The position numbers and the translations under genes were made by a program. From Pseudoalteromonas ulvae UL12 (GTDB taxonomy: Bacteria > Pseudomonadota > Gammaproteobacteria > Enterobacterales > Alteromonadaceae), in the NCBI RefSeq assembly GCF_014925405.1, contig NZ_AQHJ01000033.1:62001-126000 (forward strand): a stretch of 64,000 nucleotides of DNA, written 5' to 3'. Shown here piece after piece: positions 35,585-43,685 of this stretch. The notes under the pieces are model-generated. The model worked only from the letters and a program-made list of their open reading frames with translations, searched no databases and was not told the origin of the DNA. Position 1 is the stretch's first letter; every line of letters starts with the position of its first letter.

Positions 35585-36274
35585 TCATGGTTTTAGACGG
35601 TTAATGAATCGCGTCCAGGTTAACTGAGGTGGTAATGAACGCACACCAAGCATAATAAGCGGTAAGTCGGGTATAAACGGAGTGATATCGCCTTGGAATT
35701 CATTAAAGCCAAGCAAATAGTTAAAGAGATCTTTATTGCCAGCTTGAATCGCTGCAATACGCGTTTGTTGTTCAAAGTTGATTCTGAATGAACTGATAGC
35801 GACTTTTCGACCATCGTGATCTATGTTGGGGATCATGCATTTTTGCAAATAACCTTGTCGCTCACCTTCTCCAGAGAACCAAATTCGCGCTTTTTCACTA
35901 TAACGACCATTTTTGGCTGGTAAATCATATAAAAGGCGTGAGTTTTCATCGGGTAGGGTGGCGATAAACTCGAATAATCCAGCGTGGCGCAGTGCTGGAT
36001 GAATTGGAATGAGGCGAGGTTGCAATTTACTATTGGTGTGAAAATCAAAAAAACAGTGTTCACCCACTGTTTTTAGGTCATTTTTAGTTAAACATGCAAT
36101 TTCATCACTAAATGCGCCTGTGTAGTAAGCGATTAACGGGAGCCAAAAATGCCAATGTTTTGGTTGCTCTTTTGCGACTTTATAATCAGAGTAAATATAG
36201 CCATTGAACAGAGCGTGTAGTTCCATGGCTGTAAATGGGCGTCGACCTAAATGAGTTTTCAAATTAAATGTCAC
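35585..36274 (-). CDS. Degenerate tyrosine-recombinase-fold protein (catalytic residues lost)
   Basis: 229 residues that align by eye with the catalytic domain of integrases of the type starting FTxxELxxLF. Box I reads YYTGAFSDEI where active enzymes have TGAR (Arg to Phe at 55). The beta-hairpin Lys is kept (K83). The HxxR box reads SSFR (His to Ser at 161, R164 kept), LLGH is LLGF (His to Phe at 190), and the nucleophile Tyr position appears to be Phe (F200). The N-terminal DNA-binding arm is absent. The frame is intact, so it may be a retained DNA-binding or structural protein rather than a dying gene. Confidence 0.75.
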   Translation of the reverse strand: MTFNLKTHLGRRPFTAMELHALFNGYIYSDYKVAKEQPKHWHFWLPLIAYYTGAFSDEIACLTKNDLKTVGEHCFFDFHTNSKLQPRLIPIHPALRHAGLFEFIATLPDENSRLLYDLPAKNGRYSEKARIWFSGEGERQGYLQKCMIPNIDHDGRKVAISSFRINFEQQTRIAAIQAGNKDLFNYLLGFNEFQGDITPFIPDLPLIMLGVRSLPPQLTWTRFINRLKP

Positions 36275-36325
36275 AACATCAATTGATTACTTTGTTATTC
36301 TAAACAAAATTGGTGGAATACCCTA

Positions 36326-37657
36326 CTAAAAATATTTATCTTTTATCCAGCCATATTGATAATACGCCGCTTGGCCAACCCGTCTAAAAGCCGCAAAGGG
36401 AAATGTCGGCAAAGGGGTTTGGTAAAGAGGCAAAGCTGGGACAGGCTGTTTGGCAATCATTTGAGCTAAACGAAAACCTGCTTGGGCACTAAATGCGACA
36501 CCGGATCCGCAGTAACCTAAACTGTATCCTAATCCTTTATTTACAATTACATGAGGCATGTCATCTAAGGCTGCTGCAATCCATCCGCTCCAAAAATAAT
36601 CAATGGTCACTCCGGATAATTGAGGGAAGCACGCCGTCAGAGCGGTCATTAAATTATGTTTGTAGCGTTGATTATCTTGATCGCGACCGCGTACCGCTCC
36701 TCGGCCACCAAATAAAATCCGGTTATCAGGGAGTAACCGATAATAATATTTTAATGTGCGAGTATCCATTGTCACTTGATGTGTCTTTAAGCCGGTCAGA
36801 GCGAGCTCTTCAGAGGTGAGTGGGCGAGTCACCATGATATTACTTAAGATAGGTAAGTACTTTTTCGCAATCGCTGGGTGAGTGTGTTTATTATTGTAGG
36901 CATTAGCCGCGCAAATCACTTGCTTAGCTTGCACTGAGCCTGAGGGGGTGTCGAGGTGATGATGGCTTTCATCTTGTCGCCAATTGACAACAGGTGTCTG
37001 CTCATAAATTTTCACCCCGGCTTGTTTGACCATATCGGCATAGCCGTGGACTAATTTTAATGGGTTGAGGCCAAACCCATCATCTAAGCGCAATGCACCA
37101 TAAGCTTGATGGTTAATCATATACTGGTTTTTTAACGTATCAGGGGTGAGAAATTCAGCGTTGCCACCTAAATTTTCGCTGATAAATTGGCTTTGGTGTT
37201 GCAAAGAAGTCAGCGCTTTTTTGTTATGGGCGATTTTTAAATACCCATATTCTTGCTTGTCGCACTGAATCTGATGTTGTTCAATCAATGACTCAACTCG
37301 ATTTACAGCTTGGCTAAACTCGTCGTAAATTCCTTGCGTGGTTGCAAGGCCCCACTTATCAGCCATTTGTCGATAACTTAAACGACCAGAGCCTTTAAGC
37401 ACAAACCCTGCGTTGCGGCCACTGGCTCCAAACCCAACTTGATTGGCTTCTAGCACGCAGCAATCAATATTAAACATAGTTGATAAGTAATACGCGGCAG
37501 TTAAACCCGTAAAACCACCGCCAATTATGGCAACATCGACTTGTTGATGTTGTGCGAGTGGAGCCGTTGCTATCGGGTAAGGATGAGTGCTTGCCCAGTA
37601 ACTTGGAGCAAGTGGAGCGTTATGGCACATGGCCGAAATCAGAGGATCATAATGCAT
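36326..37657 (-). CDS. FAD-dependent oxidoreductase, DAO/PuuB-like
   Basis: 443 residues. FAD-binding GGGFTGLTAAYYLS near the N-terminus, then GASGRNAGFV and a C-terminal GYCGSGVAFSAQAG. This pattern is shared with gamma-glutamylputrescine oxidase (PuuB/OrdL) and related amine oxidases; amine substrate is likely but unspecified. No other puu gene is near. The GNAT gene ends three bases upstream on the same strand, so the two are an operon. Confidence 0.9.
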   Translation of the reverse strand: MHYDPLISAMCHNAPLAPSYWASTHPYPIATAPLAQHQQVDVAIIGGGFTGLTAAYYLSTMFNIDCCVLEANQVGFGASGRNAGFVLKGSGRLSYRQMADKWGLATTQGIYDEFSQAVNRVESLIEQHQIQCDKQEYGYLKIAHNKKALTSLQHQSQFISENLGGNAEFLTPDTLKNQYMINHQAYGALRLDDGFGLNPLKLVHGYADMVKQAGVKIYEQTPVVNWRQDESHHHLDTPSGSVQAKQVICAANAYNNKHTHPAIAKKYLPILSNIMVTRPLTSEELALTGLKTHQVTMDTRTLKYYYRLLPDNRILFGGRGAVRGRDQDNQRYKHNLMTALTACFPQLSGVTIDYFWSGWIAAALDDMPHVIVNKGLGYSLGYCGSGVAFSAQAGFRLAQMIAKQPVPALPLYQTPLPTFPFAAFRRVGQAAYYQYGWIKDKYF

Positions 37658-37660
37658 AGT

Positions 37661-38221
37661 TTAAAACTCTAAAAACATTTCAACAGCGTCACAATGACAC
37701 TCAGAGCCACATAATGTACACGAATATCCAAAATCGATACAATCTTTTAGCCAGCGATCAGGATGGATCTTAATGGTTTTTCCACCTGCTTTACTAAAAT
37801 ATTTAAATGCTGCGTTACCTGGGCTTTGCTGCCAAATATGGCAGACACCACCTTTCGCGCCTTGTTTTTTGAGTGCTGTAATTGATGCTTGGAGTAACTG
37901 CCCACCTAATCCATTACCACGAGCAGATTCAATTATGGTGCTTGATTTGAAGTAGCTGACATGTTGTTTTTCAGCAGGCCAAAGATGGGTACTGCACCAT
38001 TCATCCATTGGCCATTGATCAGGGGCATAGGTAAGACGAAAGCCAATCACACGCTGGTTTTCAAGGGCGACAAAGCTTGCATTGATATCTTGTTTGATTG
38101 AGTAACGGTAAATTTTTTCGAGGGTGGCTAGGTCGAGGTAATTGTCACCATGGACTAAATTACCTATTTCAATAACTTGATCGAAATGGAATGGTGAGAG
38201 TTCTGCAATAGTGATATTCAT
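37661..38221 (-). CDS. GNAT family N-acetyltransferase with a Cys-rich tail
   Basis: 186 residues. Acetyl-CoA motif RGNGLGGQLL and FKYFSKAGG fit the GNAT fold. The C-terminus adds CTLCGSECHC (C168, C171, C175, C177), an arrangement that could bind zinc and is unusual for the fold. It is paired with the FAD oxidoreductase. The start codon is preceded by AAGG at good spacing, but that site is inside a strong hairpin (38222-38270), which should limit translation. Confidence 0.88.
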   Translation of the reverse strand: MNITIAELSPFHFDQVIEIGNLVHGDNYLDLATLEKIYRYSIKQDINASFVALENQRVIGFRLTYAPDQWPMDEWCSTHLWPAEKQHVSYFKSSTIIESARGNGLGGQLLQASITALKKQGAKGGVCHIWQQSPGNAAFKYFSKAGGKTIKIHPDRWLKDCIDFGYSCTLCGSECHCDAVEMFLEF

Positions 38222-38222
38222 G

Positions 38223-38270
38223 GTTACCTTAGCTGAGAGGGCTTGAACGGCTAACTAACAGCTAGGTAAC
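38223..38270 (-). promoter_or_regulatory. Hairpin burying the GNAT ribosome binding site
   Basis: On the minus strand GTTACCTAGCTG pairs with CAGCTAAGGTAAC (one bulged A), with a 23-base loop, ending one base before the ATG. The AAGG that should serve as ribosome binding site lies in the 3' arm. This layout fits an mRNA switch, thermometer or protein-controlled leader; equally the 12-base inverted repeat could be an operator. Confidence 0.6.
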
Positions 38271-38285
38271 TTAACGTGTTTATTC

Positions 38286-38633
38286 TTAGCTATCAAGCAA
38301 AGCTTTGGCCACATCGATGGCTGTAAGCTCTAAACACGCCTCTTCTTCAGACCATTGGATGCCCACAAATGTATTATCTTGGCTTAAATCTTCAACCCAA
38401 TACTCTAAGTACTCTTCTTTGCTAATAGATACTGGGCTGTAATCGGCCCATTCGTCGCAGCAATGTTGTTTAGCTGTTTCTTTGTTGCTCCAAAGTAAAA
38501 GCACATCGACATCTTCGAATTGCTCTGAGTCACAGACAACATAACCGCCATCAGGGGCTGTTAATGCCCAAATGACTTCATTTTGGTTGACTTCTTGCGT
38601 AAAAATAGCGAGTTGTGAGGTTTGCTCTGTCAT
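38286..38633 (-). CDS. DUF2750 domain protein
   Basis: 115 residues, very acidic. It has the WAL.....GGYV...SE start and the WSNKETAKQHCCDEWADYSP centre typical of DUF2750, a family of small cytosolic proteins with no known role. A Cys-Cys pair lies in the middle. It is probably co-transcribed with the GNAT and oxidoreductase genes, 64 bases upstream of the hairpin-controlled GNAT start. Confidence 0.85.
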   Translation of the reverse strand: MTEQTSQLAIFTQEVNQNEVIWALTAPDGGYVVCDSEQFEDVDVLLLWSNKETAKQHCCDEWADYSPVSISKEEYLEYWVEDLSQDNTFVGIQWSEEEACLELTAIDVAKALLDS

Positions 38634-38720
38634 GGTTTGATGCTCAATATTTGGAATTTATATCTTTAGTTAATTTGGATGCCACCAGATGGCGCAGTCA
38701 ATATTAACTATAGATGTGAA

Positions 38721-39299
38721 TTATTGTCGTGGATCGTTAATTATCACGTGTGAGTGAGTTTGATAACACTGCCTGAATTTGCTGAGATGCTCAAATTGAG
38801 TCAAATCAAATAGTTTACGAAAGCAGATCCAGTCGAGCAGGCAATATAAACTGATTGCAGGATAATCAAAAGTGTTAAATTGATTATTTGCTACTTGCTC
38901 TTCTAAGACTAGGAGGGTTTCAATTGTCCGTTCGTGTTGCAGATTAAAAAATAAGACGTCGTCGTGAATATTTAACCCTGAACGTTGAGATAAGAGTAGC
39001 TCTACAAAGGAGTCATTACAGCTATTGATAATTGACAGTTGATTATGCTGTGTCCAAGTTAATATTGGTAAGTTGTACTTTACAGCCAAATAATGTTGGA
39101 TGACGCCAGAGTCAAAAATAACATGCTGGTCATCTTCAAGCATCGGAATTTTACGCGTTGGGTTGAGCGAAATAAGAGTGTTGCGATCTTGTTGGTCAAA
39201 GATGTCTAAAAAGACACATTGCACGTCTATTTTGTTTTCAAGGCAATACACTTGAATGCGGCGTGCGTAGGGTGATGTGGTTGAACCGTATAGTTTCAT
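38721..39299 (-). CDS. Glutathione S-transferase family protein
   Basis: About 192 residues from ATG 39299, which starts MKLYGSTTSPYARRI; the frame continues upstream but that part is unlike the family. N-terminal thioredoxin-fold with the conserved cis-Pro region (RKIPMLED) and the SNAIL-like helix turn (DSGVIQHYL). The C-terminal half is helical. The substrate is unknown. No clear ribosome binding site. It follows ppiC with a hairpin between. Confidence 0.88.
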   Translation of the reverse strand: MKLYGSTTSPYARRIQVYCLENKIDVQCVFLDIFDQQDRNTLISLNPTRKIPMLEDDQHVIFDSGVIQHYLAVKYNLPILTWTQHNQLSIINSCNDSFVELLLSQRSGLNIHDDVLFFNLQHERTIETLLVLEEQVANNQFNTFDYPAISLYCLLDWICFRKLFDLTQFEHLSKFRQCYQTHSHVIINDPRQ

Positions 39300-39322
39300 A
39301 GCTAAAGGTATTTTTAGGTTAG

Positions 39323-39344
39323 CAGCCAGCCAATCAGCTGGCTG
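39323..39344. other. Hairpin between ppiC and the GST gene
   Basis: Eight-base stem CAGCCAGC / GCTGGCTG with a six-base loop. There is no T-run on either strand, so it is more likely an mRNA structure than a terminator. Confidence 0.45.
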
Positions 39345-39358
39345 GCACAAAAGATGTG

Positions 39359-39640
39359 TTATTCGCTACGGCTAGTTACTTCTAGTAGGTGATAACCAAA
39401 TTGAGTTTGAACTGGGCCCTGAATGGTATTAACCGGCGCTGAAAAAACAACAGTGTCAAACTCAGGTACCATCATACCAGGTCCAAATTCACCGAGCTGA
39501 CCGCCATCTTGTCCTGAGGGACAGTTTGAGTATTCTTTAGCAACTTGCGCAAAGTCAGCTCCGGATTCGATTTGTTTTTTTAATTCGTTACACTGTTCTT
39601 CGCTGTCGACTAAGATGTGACGAGCACTCGCAAGAGTCAT
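39359..39640 (-). CDS. ppiC: Peptidyl-prolyl cis-trans isomerase C (parvulin)
   Basis: 93 residues, the size of E. coli PpiC. Single parvulin domain: ARHILVDSEEQC, ADFAQVAKEYSNCPSG, GQLGEFGPG and FGYHLLEV are all present. Cytosolic proline isomerase of the SurA/PpiC type with no signal peptide. The start ATG has AAGGAAT nearby. Downstream is the GST gene. Confidence 0.97.
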   Translation of the reverse strand: MTLASARHILVDSEEQCNELKKQIESGADFAQVAKEYSNCPSGQDGGQLGEFGPGMMVPEFDTVVFSAPVNTIQGPVQTQFGYHLLEVTSRSE

Positions 39641-39996
39641 GATTTATTCCTTTTTATGAGAGGTAAATAGCAAGTTTAAATCATAATCTAAAAGATGCTA
39701 AATTATATTAACTTACCTTCTTCCATGTTCTATTGTGTTAGTTATTTGTCGTTAGGTGCTGCACAAACAATCTCGCTTGAGCAGAATTGCTGAAGTTTTT
39801 CTCCACATGACCCGATTGGTCTTCATAAATAACTTTGCATTTGTTAATTGAAACAAAGCTTATAGGATGATGTATCGCTGTATGTTGGTTTTGATCCATT
39901 TGCATCTTAATCTCCTCGATTTTCTTATAAAATAATGGCCTCTCTTTAAAGTTTTATGACAAACAAGATAAAAGTGACCATTAACTTATAGCTACT
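39641..39996. other. Gap between ppiC and the peroxidase gene
   Basis: 356 bases of AT-rich sequence. The only feature I can support is the 55-residue ORF at 39738-39905 on the minus strand. No tRNA, no terminator-quality hairpin and no repeat seen in the remaining parts. Confidence 0.6.
39738..39905 (-). CDS. Small hypothetical protein, 55 aa
   Basis: Below the usual length cut-off. ATG 39905 is preceded by AGGAG with six bases of spacing, a strong translation signal. The encoded peptide starts MQMDQNQHTAIHHP, is polar and contains one Cys (NKCKVIYED) and a C-terminal helix (SAQARLFVQHL). No signal peptide, no known domain that I recognise. It lies between ppiC and the peroxidase gene on the same strand as both. 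Confidence 0.65.
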   Translation of the reverse strand: MQMDQNQHTAIHHPISFVSINKCKVIYEDQSGHVEKNFSNSAQARLFVQHLTTNN

Positions 39997-40524
39997 TTAG
40001 AGTGATTGTTCAATAACTTTAATGAACTCAGCATCATCTGGCGTAGTTTTACTATTGAATTTAGTGACTGTTTGTCTGTCTTTACTGACAATATATTTAT
40101 AAAAATTCCATTTTGGTGAGCTGGTTTTATCGCCTAAATGCTTAAATAAAGAATGGGCATTTTTACCGCGCACAGAAATGGGAGAAAACATGTTGAATGT
40201 CACGCCATAGTTAATAAAGCAAACTTTAGCTGTGTCTTTTTCGTCATCCTCTTCTTGGAAAAAATCATCTGAAGGGAATCCCAGCACCACAAGCCCTTGA
40301 TCTTTGTATTGCTGATGGATTTTTTCGAGTCCTTCAAACTGAGGCGTAAACCCGCAATTGCTTGCTGTATTTACAATTAACAGAGGTTTATCTTTAAACT
40401 GGCATAAATCTATGGTCTTGTCTGAACGAAGTTTGCGCATTTCAACATTGGTGAAATCATTGCATTGTTCAGCGAATGCAGTCCCAGAAAAAAGCATTAA
40501 AGGAATAAGTAATTTTTTTAACAC
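39997..40524 (-). CDS. Periplasmic glutathione peroxidase-like thiol peroxidase
   Basis: 175 residues with a signal peptide (cut after about AFA at residue 18). GTG start with AAGGA upstream. The active-site Cys is C57 in NTASNCGFTPQ, and a second Cys (KVCFINYGVTFNMF) matches the resolving position of Cys-type GPx. WNFYKY is conserved, but the usual FPCNQF is FPSDDF, so the tetrad Gln is replaced. The enzyme probably reduces hydroperoxides with thioredoxin-like partners, in the periplasm. Confidence 0.9.
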   Translation of the reverse strand: MLKKLLIPLMLFSGTAFAEQCNDFTNVEMRKLRSDKTIDLCQFKDKPLLIVNTASNCGFTPQFEGLEKIHQQYKDQGLVVLGFPSDDFFQEEDDEKDTAKVCFINYGVTFNMFSPISVRGKNAHSLFKHLGDKTSSPKWNFYKYIVSKDRQTVTKFNSKTTPDDAEFIKVIEQSL

Positions 40525-40679
40525 GTCAAATCCTTACTGTTTAAGTTCTAGTAATTTACGAACTAAATGATGGTCTCGATCAATTTTATTTGATCTAAGC
40601 ATACGCGGCTTGTTCCAGTGTATCGACACTGCTAAATTAGGCAAGCGTATTATTCCATCAGTCATTTCAGAGATCTTGC

Positions 40680-41183
40680 ATGATAAGAATTGCCCAACCC
40701 CATGATTTATATTCAGTCGTTGATATTTATAATCAGACCATTGCTAGCCGTTTAGTGACGGCCGATCTTGACCCTGTCAGTTATGAAGATAAAAAGCCGT
40801 GGTTTGAATCTCACAGTACACGGCGTCCTATTTTTGTTTATTGCCACGATGAGCAAGTGATAGGTTGGCTGAGTTTCAAGTCTTTTTATGGCCGACCGGC
40901 CTACGATGGGACAGTTGAAATTAGTATTTATGTTTCAGAATCAGCCAGAGGACAGGGAGTGGGTCGTCAGTTATTGTTATTTGCAGAGCATCATAGTGAA
41001 CAAATAAACATTAACGTATTGCTCGCTTTTATTTTTAGCCATAACCACCCCAGTATTGCTTTGTTTACACAAAATGGCTTTAGCCAGTGGGGAGTATTGC
41101 CAGATATAGCGAATATGGCAGGTCAAACATGTAGTTTAACGATTTTGGGCAAGCACTTAAGTGTAAAAAATTCACTCATCTGA
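40680..41183 (+). CDS. GNAT family acetyltransferase, phosphinothricin/MnaT-like
   Basis: 167 residues. IRIAQPHDLYSVVDIYNQTI, FESHSTRRPIFVY, EISIYVSESARGQGVGRQLL and FTQNGFSQWG follow the PAT/MnaT branch, which acetylates amino-acid-like amines such as methionine sulfone or phosphinothricin. AGAGA before the ATG. Divergent from the peroxidase gene. The exact substrate is not predictable. Confidence 0.9.
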   Translation: MIRIAQPHDLYSVVDIYNQTIASRLVTADLDPVSYEDKKPWFESHSTRRPIFVYCHDEQVIGWLSFKSFYGRPAYDGTVEISIYVSESARGQGVGRQLLLFAEHHSEQININVLLAFIFSHNHPSIALFTQNGFSQWGVLPDIANMAGQTCSLTILGKHLSVKNSLI

Positions 41184-41402
41184 AATCTGGATAATAAACC
41201 TATTAGCTGTGGCGATTCTTGAGGGAGCGCATTTACATCATTTATATAAATTAAATCAATGCATTAGTGAATCTGTTAATCAGAACTTAGTTTTTTAAAA
41301 CATTTAGCTTTATTTAGCACAGAGCAATAATCTTCAACTATGCTTTGAAAGGCGATTTGTTGGTGAAAAGTCGCCCATTAGCAATAAAAAGAAGGTTTTG
41401 TT

Positions 41403-43523
41403 ATGCGAGAAGTAGCATTAAGTAAAAAATTATTATGGTTAAGCACTTTAGCTGTTTTAATGACTGTTGTGATTTTAGTCAGTGTATTACTCGTTCAATT
41501 GCAGGCAACAAATGACGAGTTATCAGTACAGGCGCAGGAGGCGATCCTTCAAGAAATTGAAGTGAAGTTACACGCCAAAGCAGGACAAGAAGCCGCGCAT
41601 ATTCAAGGTTTTATAAATGAGGCCTATCGTATCCCGTATACTGTGGCGGCAGAGTTAAGTGCGACAGCAGAAACGCAGCCATTATCGCGAGAAATGGTGC
41701 AGATTATTGACCGTGCTGTGCTTGCACAAAGTGACAATATTTCCTCCATTTATTCTCAATTTGAGTCAAATGGCTACGATAATCGAGATCAAGAGTATAC
41801 AAACGGACAAAGTCACTCAGTACCAACATCTGGCACGTTAGAAGTCTATATGACTCGCGACAAAAACGGCAGTATTACTCAGCATGCTGTAGAAGATTCT
41901 TCAGAAAAATACCTCGATAAAGTGAATGAATTTGGCAAACGAGAAGCTGAGTGGTACTTGTGTGCAAAAGATACAAAGCGACCTTGTATCATGGAACCTT
42001 ATTTATATGAAATCACCCCAGGCAACTCTGAGATGATGACCTCACTAACAGTGCCTATTTTAAAGCGTAATCAATTTATTGGAGTGATGGGGGCAGATCT
42101 TAATTTGCCTGTACTGCAAGAGATCACAAAAAAGCTTTCAAAAGAGCTATACAATGGTCAAGCTCGGGTCACTTTGTTAAGTGAGTTAGATCTGATCGCG
42201 GGTAGTAGTCATTATGATAAAAAATTAGGTCGGCCACTTAAAGAAGCGATTGATAATGAACAATTCGCACTGTACGAAAAATTAAAGCAAAGCAATGCAC
42301 TGCTTTCTACTTCGACAGACTATTTAGTATCAGCTGAAGTCTTTATTGCGTTGCCGGGTGTAAAGTGGCAGCTGTTAATTGAGGTCCCTAAAGAGTTGGC
42401 ATTAGCGGGAGCAAATGAACTCAAACAGACTCTTGATAATAATACTGCGTCCCTTGGACAGACGATATTTTTAGTCGGAATAGCGGTGGCGTTAGTCGCG
42501 ACAATTATCATGAGTGGGTTAATCAAAACCATCATTGCACCTTTAACGTTAATTCAAACGCGAGTCGATAATTTGGCTAGTGTTGAGGGAGATTTGACTC
42601 AAAGTATCGTTGTTGAAGACCATGCTGAGTTAATTGCCCTTGCTGGTGGTTTTAACCGGTTTATCTTAAGGTTAAAAGAACTCATCACTCATTTGAAAGA
42701 TATTGCAGAGCAAAGCAATTTACAGTCACAAAACTCAGCGGCATTAGCGCAAGAGTCGGAGCGCTATATAGCAGAGCAATTTAGAGAAATTGAAAGTGTC
42801 GTAACTGCAATGACACAAATGAGCTCGACTGCTCAAGAAGTGGCAAATGCTTCTGAATTTGCAGCTGGGCAAACCAATGAAATAACCAATGATGTGCTAA
42901 ATTGTGAGAAAAACCTATCTTCAGCAGTTGAACAGGTTGAAGTCATGTCACAAGAAATATCAGATGCTAATCAGGCTGTCGGTAAAGTTTCAGCCCGCAG
43001 TAGTGATATTAATCAGATACTCGAAGTGATCCGTTCGATTGCAGAACAAACTAATTTACTGGCTCTCAATGCCGCCATTGAAGCGGCAAGAGCGGGTGAG
43101 CAAGGCCGCGGCTTTGCTGTGGTCGCCGATGAAGTTAGGGCGTTAGCATCTAAAACTCGATCATCGACGGATGATATTAGTCGTCTAATTGAATCTTTGC
43201 AGGTTGAGGTCGCAAGTGCATCATCAATCATAGAAAAAGGGGTGAGCAGAGCTGATAATGCAGTAAAAGAAACGGGGCACGCTTTTGAAACATTGCATGA
43301 TGTTGTTGAAAAAGTACAAGCTGTTAGCGATCAAGTAACGCAAATAGCAACTGCTGCTGAAGAGCAAAGTGCGGTAACAGAAGAAATCAACCGCAATTTA
43401 ACACGTATTTCGGATGCGGCAGCCCACCTTGCGGATTTATCGACTCAAGCAGGAAGTGGCAGTACTGAGTTAGCAAGCTTAGTCAATGAGCAAAGCTCAC
43501 AATTGGCCAAACTTAAAACATAA
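41403..43523 (+). CDS. Methyl-accepting chemotaxis protein with dCache sensor
   Basis: 706 residues. First transmembrane helix at about 12-32, periplasmic dCache_1 region of about 300 residues (with YLYEITPG and FIGVMGADLNLP), second helix at about 350-375, HAMP, then the signalling domain with [19 protein letters not shown] and [14 protein letters not shown]. Double Cache domains usually bind small metabolites such as amino acids, amines or organic acids. AAGG lies seven bases before the ATG. It is monocistronic, with a strong terminator after it. Confidence 0.96.
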   Translation: MREVALSKKLLWLSTLAVLMTVVILVSVLLVQLQATNDELSVQAQEAILQEIEVKLHAKAGQEAAHIQGFINEAYRIPYTVAAELSATAETQPLSREMVQIIDRAVLAQSDNISSIYSQFESNGYDNRDQEYTNGQSHSVPTSGTLEVYMTRDKNGSITQHAVEDSSEKYLDKVNEFGKREAEWYLCAKDTKRPCIMEPYLYEITPGNSEMMTSLTVPILKRNQFIGVMGADLNLPVLQEITKKLSKELYNGQARVTLLSELDLIAGSSHYDKKLGRPLKEAIDNEQFALYEKLKQSNALLSTSTDYLVSAEVFIALPGVKWQLLIEVPKELALAGANELKQTLDNNTASLGQTIFLVGIAVALVATIIMSGLIKTIIAPLTLIQTRVDNLASVEGDLTQSIVVEDHAELIALAGGFNRFILRLKELITHLKDIAEQSNLQSQNSAALAQESERYIAEQFREIESVVTAMTQMSSTAQEVANASEFAAGQTNEITNDVLNCEKNLSSAVEQVEVMSQEISDANQAVGKVSARSSDINQILEVIRSIAEQTNLLALNAAIEAARAGEQGRGFAVVADEVRALASKTRSSTDDISRLIESLQVEVASASSIIEKGVSRADNAVKETGHAFETLHDVVEKVQAVSDQVTQIATAAEEQSAVTEEINRNLTRISDAAAHLADLSTQAGSGSTELASLVNEQSSQLAKLKT

Positions 43524-43534
43524 ACGGGTTAAAA

Positions 43535-43574
43535 AGGCATAAAAATAGGGGCTTAAGCCTCTATTTTTATGCCT
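43535..43574. terminator. Long palindromic terminator after the dCache chemoreceptor
   Basis: A 40-base near-perfect palindrome (AGGCATAAAAATAGGGGCTT and its complement, one G-T wobble) beginning 11 bases after the stop. The inner TATTTTT of the right arm would act as T-run. Very stable, working in both directions. Confidence 0.85.
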
Positions 43575-43685
43575 GAAAGTGAGCAGTAATCGTGATCATC
43601 AGCATTACTAAAAATAGCTGTGCAGGTACAGTATTGCATCATGCTAGGGTAAGTACCGTAAAAAATAAAAACAATGGAGTCAAAA

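Noticed and set aside
35400-36330. Mobile element or genomic island marked by the integrase-like gene
   Set aside because: No flanking direct repeats, tRNA or other mobility genes, and base composition looks like the surroundings.
41345-41380. c-di-GMP riboswitch ahead of the dCache chemoreceptor
   Set aside because: There is a small GGCGA hairpin, but none of the conserved GEMM sequence.
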